Assembly: GCF_010119205.1 (NCBI RefSeq)
Contig: NZ_WRXM01000002.1
Location: forward strand, 922,982-986,981
Direction of reading: 5' to 3'
Source of the DNA: Haloarcula limicola
Lineage (GTDB): Archaea; Halobacteriota; Halobacteria; Halobacteriales; Haloarculaceae
DNA: 64,000 bases
Both the position numbers and the translations under genes were made by a program. Below are positions 1 through 8,481 of the stretch, piece by piece. Position 1 is the first letter of the stretch. The number at the start of each line of letters is the position of its first letter. The notes under the pieces are model-generated. The model saw nothing but the letters and a program-made list of their open reading frames with translations. It was not told where the DNA came from and ran no database searches.

Positions 1-74
1 CGCTCGACGCGACGAGACGCTAGCGTCGGTAACGCCGCTATCCGCCGCGAGCGAAATAGACGCGGAAGGCGGAC

Positions 75-2627
75 TCAGGGTTCGTAGTCGGCACCGACCA
101 CGTCGCGGATGCGCTCTGCGGTCACGTCGCCGATGCCGTCGACGTCGAGTAAGTCCTCGTGGGCCGCGGTCATCACCGCCTCGACGCTGCCGAAGTGGTC
201 GAGGAGACTGCGGGCGGTGACCGGACCGACTTCGGCGACCGAGGCGACGACGTACTCCTGCTGTTCGGGCAGGGTCTTCGATTGCTTCTCGCCGTGGACG
301 CTCACCTCGCGGTCGCCGTCGTCCTGCTCGCGGCCGGCGATGACCTCTAGCAGGTCGGCCGTCTCGCCCTCGTCCGCGGTGTGCATCACGCTCGCGCCGA
401 AGTCCACGGCCAGCGACGCCAGCGCGCCGTTGATCGCCTTCTGGTGGACGTTCCGAGACCCGTAGAGGTCCTCGCCCTCGATGACGACGACGGGGCGGGC
501 GTAGTGGCGGGTGGCGTCGCCGACCTGTTCGAACATCGAGCGGTCGCCGCCAGTCAGGGTATCCAAAAAGTCAGCCACCGTCTTGCGCTCGACGACGACG
601 CGGTCCGAGAGGACGTAGTCGCCGACGGCGAGCGTCTCCAGTCGCGTCTCGACGCCTTCGCGCGTCGAGAGGTCGCGGGCGATGGTCGAGTCCAGTTCGC
701 GCTGGTCGGCGACGATCTCGATCCCGTCGTCGCCGTCGGCGGCCGCGACGGTGCCGTCGAGTTCCGCCTCGCTCGCCCCGGTCTCGGTCGCGGCCACGTC
801 CTCGCCGGCGAAGGCGTCGAGACCGGTCTGGCCGTCACCGTCGCTGTCACCGGAACCGTCGGCACCGGCGGCGGCGTCGGCGTCCGGACCCTCGCTCTCT
901 CCGGTCGCCGATCCGCCCTCAGTTTCGGCTGGAGTGGCCGTCGCCTCGGCAGTCTCGGCTACCCCCCCGCTTCCACTGGAACTGTCGACTGCGCCCGATC
1001 CGCTGGCCTGGCCGGTCCCGTCGGCGTCCTCGTACTCGTCCAGCCCAGTCTGGTCGAGTCGGGCTTCGAGTTCGCCGGCGGCGCTCTTGAGGTCGTTCAG
1101 CTCGTGTTTCATCCGCTTCTGGTCGTTCCTGGCCTTCCAGAAATACGCCTCGTCGCGCGTGTCCTCGGCGAGCAGGACGACGACGCGACCCTCGGCCTGT
1201 CGGCCGGTCCGGCCCTTCCGCTGGATGGCGCGGATGGCGGTGGGGACCGGTTCGTAGAAGAGGACGAGGTCGACCTCGGGGACGTCCAGCCCCTCCTCGG
1301 CGACGGAGGTGGAGACGAGCACCTCGAACTCCCCGCTGCGGAAGCGATCGAGCGTCTCCTGTTGCTCTTTCTGGGTCATTCCCTCGCTGCCCTCCGTGTC
1401 GCTCTGGCCGACGAACTTCTCGGTCTGGAAGTGCTCCGAGAGGAAGTCGACGAGGGTCTCGGCGGTGTCCCGCGATTCGGTGAAGACGATGACACGCTCG
1501 CCGTTCTCGATGCCGAGCGTCTCGGCGAGCAGCATCCGGGTGCGGCGGAACTTCGGGTGGAGGTCGTCGTAGTCGCGGGCCTTCCGTATCGCCTCGCGGA
1601 TCTTGGGTTCGCTGACGAGCCGCTGGTCGGCCTTCGACGCGCCCGAGGAGCGCGCGGCCTCCTTCAAGCGCTCGAAGTACCGCCGCAGAGACTCGACGCT
1701 CTGGGTCTCGACGTAGGTGACCGCCGTCCGGAGCTTCCGGATCTCCGCGAGGAAGCTCATCCCCTGGTACCCCTCGCTCTGGTCGTTGTCCATCAGCTTC
1801 CGGAGCTCGGCCTGCATTCCTTGGATCTCGCGCTCGGAGACGTCCGGCGAAGACTTGTTGGTGATGCCGAGTTCTTTCAGTTCCGCCAGGCGGTCGGCGA
1901 CCACCTCGTTGACGGCGTCGCGGATCTCGATTACCACCTCCGGCAGTTCGATTCGCTTCCACTCGACGCTCGTGTCGTGGGTGTACTCGGCCACGTCGGC
2001 GTCGTCCTCGGTCATCACCGCGACCTCCGAGAGGCCGAGGTTCTCACAGACGTCCAAGATGGCCTCCTCGTCGTCACCGGGCGAGGCGCTCATGCCGGTG
2101 ACGAGGGGGTTCCCGGCGTCGGCGTGGTAGCGGTCGGCGATGTAGTTGTAGGCGTAGTCGCCGGTCGCGCGGTGGCACTCGTCGAAGGTGCAGTGGGTGA
2201 CCGGCCCGAGGTCGATCCGGTTGCCGACGAGGTCGTTCTCGACGACCTGCGGCGTGGCGATGACGATTCGGGCGTCGGTGAAGAGGTCGGCGCGGTCGTC
2301 GGGGCGGACCTCGCCGGTGAAGACGACGATCTCGTCGTCGGGAATCGTCAGCGCCTCGCGGTAGAACTCGGCGTGTTGCTGGACGAGCGGTTTCGTCGGG
2401 GCCAGCAGGAGGGACTTGCCGCCGACGGTGGCGAGGCGTCGGGCGGTCACCAGCAGGGAGACGGTCGTCTTCCCGAGGCCGGTCGGCAGACAGACGAGCG
2501 TGTCGCCGTGTTCGGCCACGTCGGCGAGTTCGACCTGATACCGACGGTTCTCCAGCAGATCGTCGGTGACCAGCGGGTGCTCGACGTACTCCCCACCGGC
2601 GTCTGCGTCGGCGTCGGCGGTCGCCAT
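75..2627 (-). CDS. hef: Hef-type DNA helicase/ERCC4 nuclease
   Basis: Fork-structure-specific helicase-nuclease of the archaeal Hef/FANCM/Mph1 family, expected to process stalled replication forks. In the 850-aa product an SF2 helicase comes first: Walker A PTGLGKTT near residues 48-55 and a DECH box near 149-152, then a helicase C domain with the motif VI-like QRKGRTGR. An acidic, Gly/Ser-rich linker follows (about residues 540-640). The C-terminal half holds an ERCC4 nuclease with GDYVLSDR and the catalytic VERKTVADF at about 679-687, then a helix-hairpin-helix region from about 790. Length and domain order are those of intact archaeal Hef. The start MATADADADAGG is chosen because the helicase begins soon after it. 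Nothing in the 74 nt to its left can be assigned. Confidence 0.95.
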   Translation of the reverse strand: MATADADADAGGEYVEHPLVTDDLLENRRYQVELADVAEHGDTLVCLPTGLGKTTVSLLVTARRLATVGGKSLLLAPTKPLVQQHAEFYREALTIPDDEIVVFTGEVRPDDRADLFTDARIVIATPQVVENDLVGNRIDLGPVTHCTFDECHRATGDYAYNYIADRYHADAGNPLVTGMSASPGDDEEAILDVCENLGLSEVAVMTEDDADVAEYTHDTSVEWKRIELPEVVIEIRDAVNEVVADRLAELKELGITNKSSPDVSEREIQGMQAELRKLMDNDQSEGYQGMSFLAEIRKLRTAVTYVETQSVESLRRYFERLKEAARSSGASKADQRLVSEPKIREAIRKARDYDDLHPKFRRTRMLLAETLGIENGERVIVFTESRDTAETLVDFLSEHFQTEKFVGQSDTEGSEGMTQKEQQETLDRFRSGEFEVLVSTSVAEEGLDVPEVDLVLFYEPVPTAIRAIQRKGRTGRQAEGRVVVLLAEDTRDEAYFWKARNDQKRMKHELNDLKSAAGELEARLDQTGLDEYEDADGTGQASGSGAVDSSSGSGGVAETAEATATPAETEGGSATGESEGPDADAAAGADGSGDSDGDGQTGLDAFAGEDVAATETGASEAELDGTVAAADGDDGIEIVADQRELDSTIARDLSTREGVETRLETLAVGDYVLSDRVVVERKTVADFLDTLTGGDRSMFEQVGDATRHYARPVVVIEGEDLYGSRNVHQKAINGALASLAVDFGASVMHTADEGETADLLEVIAGREQDDGDREVSVHGEKQSKTLPEQQEYVVASVAEVGPVTARSLLDHFGSVEAVMTAAHEDLLDVDGIGDVTAERIRDVVGADYEP

Positions 2628-2735
2628 TGGGGTGGCGTTCGTCCCGATGCCGGTTAAGGATTCAGGTAGCGTGGTGAAAGTGAAGCGCTCGCGGTTCGCT
2701 CGGCACGGTCGGTGGTGGTGTCGCTATCGAGCGGT

Positions 2736-3329
2736 TCAGAAGCCACCGAGAAACGCCACGCCGGCCCACATCGCCGCGGCGGCGAGGACGGGGATCGAGA
2801 AGTTGTCGTCGACGACGTAGCCGGCGACGGTGGGTTTGACGCCGTCGGCGAACGTCGCGGCCAGGCCACCGAGGACCGCCGCCGCGGGCGGGACGAACGG
2901 CGAGGCCAGCAGCGTACAGACGCCGAACATCGCCAGCAACACCCAGACCTGCTTGACGGTGCTGGCGTCGTTGGAGCCGAGCAGGCCGCTGATGGGGTCG
3001 CCGATGGCCAGCATCAACATCGCCGAGACGGCGACGGCGACGGGCATGCCGAGGACGCCGACCGAACCCGCGACGAGGGCCATCCCGACGATGTACAGCG
3101 CGTAGCCCGCCGGGTTGTCCTGCTCGTAGGGCCGCGTCAGTCGGTCGTAGATCGCCCAGTCCAACCCGACGGAGAGGCGGAGGAACTCCAGGACGACGAC
3201 GACGGCGAGCGAGAGCGCGAGGAACGCCTGGACGACCCGCCAGGTGACGACGGTGGGGGCGAGAACGTGCGCGAGCGGCACCGTCGAGCCGGTGACGTGG
3301 ACGAGCCGCCGGGCGACCTCGTCGGCCAT
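2736..3329 (-). CDS. Polyprenol/dolichol kinase-like membrane protein (DGK1/SEC59/VTE5 family)
   Basis: A 197-aa, almost entirely hydrophobic protein with about six membrane segments. It opens with RRLVHVTGSTVPL, typical of the DGK1/SEC59/VTE5 family of CTP-dependent lipid kinases, and has the family motif GDPISGLLGS near residue 130, where the nucleotide is thought to bind. The inference is phosphorylation of an isoprenoid alcohol, perhaps dolichol for N-glycosylation carriers; substrate cannot be read from sequence. Its start lies directly next to the glyS stop (1 nt between), so it is probably co-transcribed with glyS. Confidence 0.8.
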   Translation of the reverse strand: MADEVARRLVHVTGSTVPLAHVLAPTVVTWRVVQAFLALSLAVVVVLEFLRLSVGLDWAIYDRLTRPYEQDNPAGYALYIVGMALVAGSVGVLGMPVAVAVSAMLMLAIGDPISGLLGSNDASTVKQVWVLLAMFGVCTLLASPFVPPAAAVLGGLAATFADGVKPTVAGYVVDDNFSIPVLAAAAMWAGVAFLGGF

Positions 3330-3330
3330 C

Positions 3331-5067
3331 TTACAGGGCGTCGAAGGTCGTCTCCCCGTCGACGAGGCGGTCGAGCGTCTCGGCGAGGCCGTCGATTGAG
3401 ACCCGCGTCTGCTCGGTGGAGTCGCGTTCGCGGAGGGTGACGGTGTCTTCTTCGAGACTCTCGTAGTCGACGGTGACGCAGTAGGGCGTGCCGACCTCGT
3501 CCTGTCGGCGGTAGCGTCGGCCGATCGCGCCCGAGTCGTCGTAGGTGACCGAGTGGCCGGCCTCCCGGAGCGCGTCCGCGATGTCGCCCGCGTACTCGGC
3601 CATGCCGTCCTTGTCCATCAGCGGGAAGACGCCGACGGTGGTCGGGGCCTGTTCGGGCGGGAGGTCGAGGTAGGTGCGTTCCTCGCCGTCGACCTCGTCC
3701 TCGGTGTAGGCGTGCGCGAGGACGGTGTAGATGAGGCGACCGACGCCGAAGGAGGGTTCGACGACGTGCGGTCGGACGTGCTCGCCGTTCTCGGTCACCT
3801 CCTCGACGCTGAAGTTCGTCTCCTCGACCGGCACCGTATACGAATCGCCGTCGACCTCGACGGTCACCTCGTCGCCTTCGAAGGCATCCGGGTCGCGCTC
3901 GGCCAGCGCTTCGAGCGCGTCCGCGACGGCCTGCGCGTCGCCGCCGAACTCGGGACCGAGATAGCTCATGTCGGGGTCGACCGTCGGTCGTTCGACCGTG
4001 ACGGGTTCGTCGTACTGCTTGAAGACGGTGAAGTCCTCGCCGGAGTGGTCGGCGTGTTTCCGCAGGTCGTAGTCGCCCCGGTAGGCGAAGCCGGTGACCT
4101 CGATCCAGTCGCCGTCGATCTCGGTCTCGGCGTCCCAGCAGTCCGACGCGTAGTGGGCGAGCTCGCCCGGGAGGTGCTGACGGAACCGGAAGCGGTCCAT
4201 GTCGACGCCGATGCGCTCGTACCAGTCGCGGGCGACGCCCAGGTAGTAGGCCACCCAGTCGCTCGCGATGACGCCGTCTTCGACGGCCTCGCCGACGGTC
4301 AGCCTCTCGACGCCGCCGTCCTCGGCCTGCTGGCTCTCGCCGGAGTAGAGCGGCAGCGTCACGTCCTCGACGGCTTCGAGCGGCGGTTCGTCGTCCTCGG
4401 GGTCGACGAAGTGTTCGAGTTCGGCCTGCGTGAACTCGCGCACGCGCACGAGGGACTTCCGCGGGGAGATCTCGTTCCGGTAGGCCTTCCCGATCTGGGC
4501 GACGCCGAAGGGCAACTGGTTGCGGGCGTACTCCGAGAGCTGCGGGAACTCCACGAAGATGCCCTGTGCGGTCTCCGGGCGGAGGTAGCCCGGCGAGGAA
4601 CTGCCGGGGCCGATGTTCGTCTCGAACATCAGGTTGAAGTTGTCGACCGAGACGCCGGAAAGCGACTCGCCACAGGAGGGACACTCGATGCCGTGGTCGG
4701 CAATGATATCCATGATCTCCTCGTTCGGCAGGGACTCGGCCTCCTCGATGTCGGTCTCGTCCTCGACGAGGTGGTCGGCGCGGTGGGTCGCGCCGCAGCC
4801 GGGACACTCGATGATCATGTCGTCGAAGCCCTCCAGGTGGCCCGACGCCTCGAAGACCGGCTCGGGCATCACGTCCGGCGCGGAGATCTCCTGATGGCCC
4901 TCGCGGACGACGAAGCGGTCGCGCCACGCGTCCTCGATGTTCGATTTGAGCGCCGCGCCCTGCGGGCCGTAGGTCCAGAAGCCCGAAGCGCCGCCGTACG
5001 CGCCCGCGGACGGGAAGTAGAAGCCGCGTCGCTTGGCCAGCTCGGTCAGCCGTTCGCCCTCGCTCAT
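3331..5067 (-). CDS. glyS: Glycyl-tRNA synthetase (class II, dimeric type)
   Basis: Charges tRNA-Gly. The 578-aa protein starts MSEGERLTELAKRRGFYFPS. Class II signatures are visible: GFWTYGPQGAALK near the N-terminus, RPETAQGIFVEF and KAYRNEISPRKSLVRVREF for motif 2, and PSFGVGRLIY for motif 3. Two CxxC pairs (CPGCG, CPSCG) probably bind zinc. The reading frame stays open upstream to 5304, but that extension is Arg-rich and lies inside the CBS gene, so it is rejected. The chosen ATG overlaps the CBS gene stop by 4 nt (ATGA), a sign of translational coupling. Confidence 0.97.
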   Translation of the reverse strand: MSEGERLTELAKRRGFYFPSAGAYGGASGFWTYGPQGAALKSNIEDAWRDRFVVREGHQEISAPDVMPEPVFEASGHLEGFDDMIIECPGCGATHRADHLVEDETDIEEAESLPNEEIMDIIADHGIECPSCGESLSGVSVDNFNLMFETNIGPGSSSPGYLRPETAQGIFVEFPQLSEYARNQLPFGVAQIGKAYRNEISPRKSLVRVREFTQAELEHFVDPEDDEPPLEAVEDVTLPLYSGESQQAEDGGVERLTVGEAVEDGVIASDWVAYYLGVARDWYERIGVDMDRFRFRQHLPGELAHYASDCWDAETEIDGDWIEVTGFAYRGDYDLRKHADHSGEDFTVFKQYDEPVTVERPTVDPDMSYLGPEFGGDAQAVADALEALAERDPDAFEGDEVTVEVDGDSYTVPVEETNFSVEEVTENGEHVRPHVVEPSFGVGRLIYTVLAHAYTEDEVDGEERTYLDLPPEQAPTTVGVFPLMDKDGMAEYAGDIADALREAGHSVTYDDSGAIGRRYRRQDEVGTPYCVTVDYESLEEDTVTLRERDSTEQTRVSIDGLAETLDRLVDGETTFDAL

Positions 5068-5909
5068 AGCGCCTCCAGCAGGTCGACGTCGCGGACGATG
5101 CCGACGAGTTCGTTGCCCGCCATCAGCGGGATCTGTTCGATGTCGTGTTCGATCATCTGCTGAGCGGCCTCCCGCGCGGTCCGACGCTTGCTGACGGTGA
5201 CGACGTCGGCGGTCATGAACTCCCGAACGGGTTCGGTCGGCAACTCGACGTTGCGGGTCGGCATGTAGCGACCGCCGACGGCCTTGATGCCCTCCCAGGC
5301 CCACTCGTCGTCCTGATTGGCGATGGAGTCACCGGTGTCGTCTTCGCCCTCGACGACGCGGGCCACGTCGATGATGTCGACTTCGGTCAGCACGCCGGCC
5401 ATCTCGCCGCCGTCGTCTAAGACGATGCCGTAGGGGACCTCCGCGTGGGAGAGCTCCCGTTCGGCGACGGTCAGGGGCGTCTCGACGTAGATGCAGTTGA
5501 TGTCGCTCCGGGCGAGTCCGCCGACTTCGGCGTCCCCGTCGACGTCGCCGTTGGCGATGGCGTGGACGACGTCGGTGATCGTGACGATGCCCTCTAACTC
5601 GCCGTCGACGACGGGGACTCGACGCGCCGCCTCGGTGACCATCAGCCGCGCGGCCTCCTCGATACTCGCGTCGGCCGTGATCGTCGGCGTCTCCTCGACC
5701 AGAATCGCGAGTTGGTCCTCGTCGGGGTTGTTGATGAGCGTCTCGCGAGAGACGATCCCGCGGAACTCCTCGCCGCCGTCTGTCTCTTTGATGACGGGGA
5801 CGGACGAGAACGCCCGCTCTTGGAGGTACTCCAGCACGTCGTCACGGGTACCCGGAATCTCGACCGTGACGACTTCCGAGCGCGGCGTCATCGCGTCTGC
5901 AACGTTCAT
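5064..5909 (-). CDS. Protein with four CBS domains
   Basis: A 281-aa protein made of two Bateman modules, i.e. four CBS motifs, with repeated patterns such as VSRETLINNP, VVDGELEGIVTITDVVHAI, GVLTEVDIIDVARVV and VGIVRDVDLLEAL. CBS pairs usually sense adenine nucleotides or S-adenosyl compounds. No catalytic domain is attached. The start MNVADAMTPRSEVV is preferred over an ATG at 5933 because family members begin with a similar MxVxDxMT motif; the upstream ATG would add eight residues. It precedes glyS with a 4-nt overlap, suggesting some link to translation or energy state, which is inference. Confidence 0.85.
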   Translation of the reverse strand: MNVADAMTPRSEVVTVEIPGTRDDVLEYLQERAFSSVPVIKETDGGEEFRGIVSRETLINNPDEDQLAILVEETPTITADASIEEAARLMVTEAARRVPVVDGELEGIVTITDVVHAIANGDVDGDAEVGGLARSDINCIYVETPLTVAERELSHAEVPYGIVLDDGGEMAGVLTEVDIIDVARVVEGEDDTGDSIANQDDEWAWEGIKAVGGRYMPTRNVELPTEPVREFMTADVVTVSKRRTAREAAQQMIEHDIEQIPLMAGNELVGIVRDVDLLEAL

Positions 5910-6291
5910 ACTGCCGTACCTTCCTCCCCGCATCTACTAAGTCCTTAACATCCACTGGTCTCGTCCGGGAGTTATCGTCCGACGAAGCCGTCTCCCGCCG
6001 TCGATGTCGAGGCCGGGGTGCCGAACTGGATCGGACCGGTCGGGGGAGACACGAGCGCCGGCACGGCGAGGCGCGGAGAGAATCCACCGAAAACTGGTAT
6101 GTTCACATCGCGTATCCAAGAATCGGATCCGTCCCGGTATACTCTCTCCCGCAGCGCCTCTTTCCGCTACAAAACGAGGGACATCGGGCTCGTCTCTCCG
6201 TGCTCCGAACGAGATTCATTACGACTTACTGACGATTCTTTTGTTCAGAATTGTAGCACGTACTCCCACGTCGGACGGTGATTCCGCTACG

Positions 6292-6298
6292 TTTATAT
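6292..6298 (+). promoter_or_regulatory. TATA box for the 55-aa ORF
   Basis: TTTATAT lies about 24-30 nt before the ATG at 6322, the spacing expected for a leaderless haloarchaeal transcript. It sits in a locally AT-rich patch in otherwise GC-rich DNA. Confidence 0.65.
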
Positions 6299-6321
6299 GT
6301 GGGTGTTACATATTATCATGC

Positions 6322-6489
6322 ATGGAGCCGGACACGGTTGCCCCAGCGGAGGTCGCCGAAGACGCAGAAGTCATGGCTTCCGTCGAGGAAGGTCAGACTG
6401 AAACGCTCGTCATCGCAGATATCTCGCAGGACGACGCCTATATGACACTCCCGCTTTCCGACGCCGCATCGCTCCCGGAGTGGCGGTAA
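6322..6489 (+). CDS. Small acidic conserved-type haloarchaeal protein, 55 aa
   Basis: Starts MEPDTVAPAEVAEDAEVMAS and ends SLPEWR. Composition is strongly acidic, as expected for a real haloarchaeal protein, and a well-placed TATA box precedes the ATG. The central ETLVIADISQDDAYMTLP resembles small uncharacterised haloarchaeal proteins with an LVIADIS core; I recognise the pattern but no function. The frame is open further upstream (to 6004), but that stretch is not protein-like. It stands alone: 412 nt after the CBS gene start (opposite strand) and 308 nt before serA. Confidence 0.7.
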   Translation: MEPDTVAPAEVAEDAEVMASVEEGQTETLVIADISQDDAYMTLPLSDAASLPEWR

Positions 6490-6797
6490 GTCGGCCCATC
6501 CGGAAGACGCCTTTTCGAGCCGAGCATCGACCCCGATAGCCCCGGTGTTCTCGTTCGGTGTGCGGACGCCACGAGGGACACAGTCGTCGGGCGCGACCGA
6601 CGGCGAGGCCACGTCCGCGTCGGATTGGCGGACGCTCGGCGCGCGAGTCTCGGCGAGCGACCGGTAGAGCGATCGAACGCTCCCGAAATTTTTCAACGCG
6701 CGTTTCAGACGGCGAAACCGGCCGATACTGTCGCGGAGTCCCGTCAGTGCGTTCCGAGAAAACAAGCGTTATGCCCCCCCGGTAAGTTCGGTCGGGT
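6490..6797. other. Intergenic region before serA, no gene seen
   Basis: About 300 nt with no acidic, protein-like reading frame on either strand; the open frames here are Arg-rich shadows. A T5 tract near 6690 could end transcription of the small upstream gene. The serA promoter must lie in the last 60 nt, which are more AT-rich (around AAACAAGCGTTATG), but no clear TATA box stands out. Confidence 0.5.
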
Positions 6798-8381
6798 ATG
6801 AAGGTACTCGTCACGGACCCCATCGCCGACGCCGGTCTCGACCGGTTACGCGAGGCGGGCCACGAAGTGGAGACAGCCTACGACGTCGAGGGCGACGCGC
6901 TCCTCGACGCGGTGTCGGACGCGAACGCGCTCATCGTTCGCTCGGGCACCGAAGTCACCGACGAAGTGCTCTCGGCGGCTCCCGAGCTGGTCATCGTCGG
7001 CCGGGCGGGGATCGGCGTCGACAACATCGACATCGACGCCGCCACCGACCACGGCGTCATCGTCGCCAATGCCCCCGAGGGCAACGTCCGCGCCGCCGCC
7101 GAACACACCGTCGCGATGGCCTTCGCCACCGCTCGCTCCATCCCGCAAGCTCACGACCGCATGAAGGCCGGCGAGTGGGCGAAAGGCGAGTTCCTCGGGA
7201 CCGAAGTCAACAACAAGACGCTGGGCGTCGTCGGCTTCGGTCGCGTCGGCCAGGAGGTCGCCAAGCGCCTCGGTAACCTGGGAATGGACATCGTCACGTT
7301 CGACCCCTACATCAGCGAGGACCGCGCGAAGCAGTTCGGCGCGGAACTGGTCGACGATCTCGACGACTGCCTCGACGCCGCGGACTTCGTCACCATCCAC
7401 ACGCCGCTGACCCCCGAGACCGAGAACATGATCGGCGAGGAGGAACTCGCTCAACTGGAGGGCGGCTACGTCGTCAACTGCGCCCGCGGCGGCATCATCG
7501 ACGAGCCCGCGCTGGCCGAGGCCGTCGAGGACGGCGTCCTCAAGGGCGCGGCGCTGGACGTCTTCGGCGAGGAGCCGCTCCCCGAGGACAGCCCCCTGCT
7601 GGGCGTCGAGGACGTCATCCTCACGCCGCATCTCGGCGCGTCGACGGAGGCCGCACAGGAGAACGTCGCCACCTCGACTGCCGACCAGGTTATCGCCGCC
7701 TTCGACCACCAGCCAGTGGCGAACGCGCTCAACGCGCCGTCGCTGGACCGGGCGACCTTCGAGCGCGTCGAGCCGTACCTCGAACTGGCCAGCACGGCCG
7801 GTCGCATCGCCGTCCAGCTGTTCGGTAGCCACATGAGCTCCGTCGAAGTGACCTACGCCGGCGACATCGCCGACGAGGACGTCGAGTACGTCACCGCCAG
7901 CGCGCTGGAGGGCGTCTTCGCGCCGTCGGACATCCAGGTCAACGCGGTCAACGCCCCGCAGATCGCCGAACAGCGCGGCATCGACGTCACGGAGTCGAAG
8001 ACGAGCTCCGCCGAGGACTACCAGAGCCTCATCACCGTCACCGTCTCCGACGGCGAGGAGTCGGTGTCGGTCTGTGGGACCCAGTTCGGCGGCGAGGAGT
8101 CCCGCATCGTCCGCATCGACAACCACCGCATCGAGGCCGTCCCGCACGGGCACATGCTCGTCGTCCGCAACAAGGACGAGCCGGGCACCATCGGCTTCAT
8201 CGGGACGGTCCTGGGCGACTCCGACATAAACATCGCGGGGATGTTCAACGGCCGCGAGACCATCGGCGGGGAGGCGCTCTCGGTGTACAACCTCGACTCC
8301 CAGCCCGGCGCGGAGATCCTCGACCGACTGAACGAGGACGACCGCATCATCGGGACGACCTACGTCGCGCTCGACGACTAG
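6798..8381 (+). CDS. serA: D-3-phosphoglycerate dehydrogenase
   Basis: First step of phosphorylated serine synthesis: oxidises 3-phosphoglycerate with NAD. The 527-aa product is the long form: a D-2-hydroxyacid dehydrogenase core with Rossmann motif VVGFGRVGQEVAKRL (about residues 136-150), active-site region NCARGGIIDEPALAEA and catalytic His in PHLGASTEAA; then an intervening domain and a C-terminal ACT domain (LVVRNKDEPGTIGFIGTVL, about 455-473) that in relatives binds serine for feedback control. Start at MKVLVTDPIADAG fits the family exactly. A T5 tract about 30 nt past the stop may act as terminator. Confidence 0.97.
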   Translation: MKVLVTDPIADAGLDRLREAGHEVETAYDVEGDALLDAVSDANALIVRSGTEVTDEVLSAAPELVIVGRAGIGVDNIDIDAATDHGVIVANAPEGNVRAAAEHTVAMAFATARSIPQAHDRMKAGEWAKGEFLGTEVNNKTLGVVGFGRVGQEVAKRLGNLGMDIVTFDPYISEDRAKQFGAELVDDLDDCLDAADFVTIHTPLTPETENMIGEEELAQLEGGYVVNCARGGIIDEPALAEAVEDGVLKGAALDVFGEEPLPEDSPLLGVEDVILTPHLGASTEAAQENVATSTADQVIAAFDHQPVANALNAPSLDRATFERVEPYLELASTAGRIAVQLFGSHMSSVEVTYAGDIADEDVEYVTASALEGVFAPSDIQVNAVNAPQIAEQRGIDVTESKTSSAEDYQSLITVTVSDGEESVSVCGTQFGGEESRIVRIDNHRIEAVPHGHMLVVRNKDEPGTIGFIGTVLGDSDINIAGMFNGRETIGGEALSVYNLDSQPGAEILDRLNEDDRIIGTTYVALDD

Positions 8382-8481
8382 TCGGCGACCAGACGGCGAG
8401 CGAGTCGGGTTTTTCCCGCTGATTCTCCGAGGGGAACGGTTATCTGCCGCGGTGGTTACTGTCCGGTAACGAAGTGGTGGT

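Noticed and set aside
381-2657. A 758-codon open frame antisense to hef
   Set aside because: Typical shadow in GC-rich DNA: no recognisable motif, Val/Gly/Leu-rich repetitive composition, and the opposite strand encodes an intact Hef.
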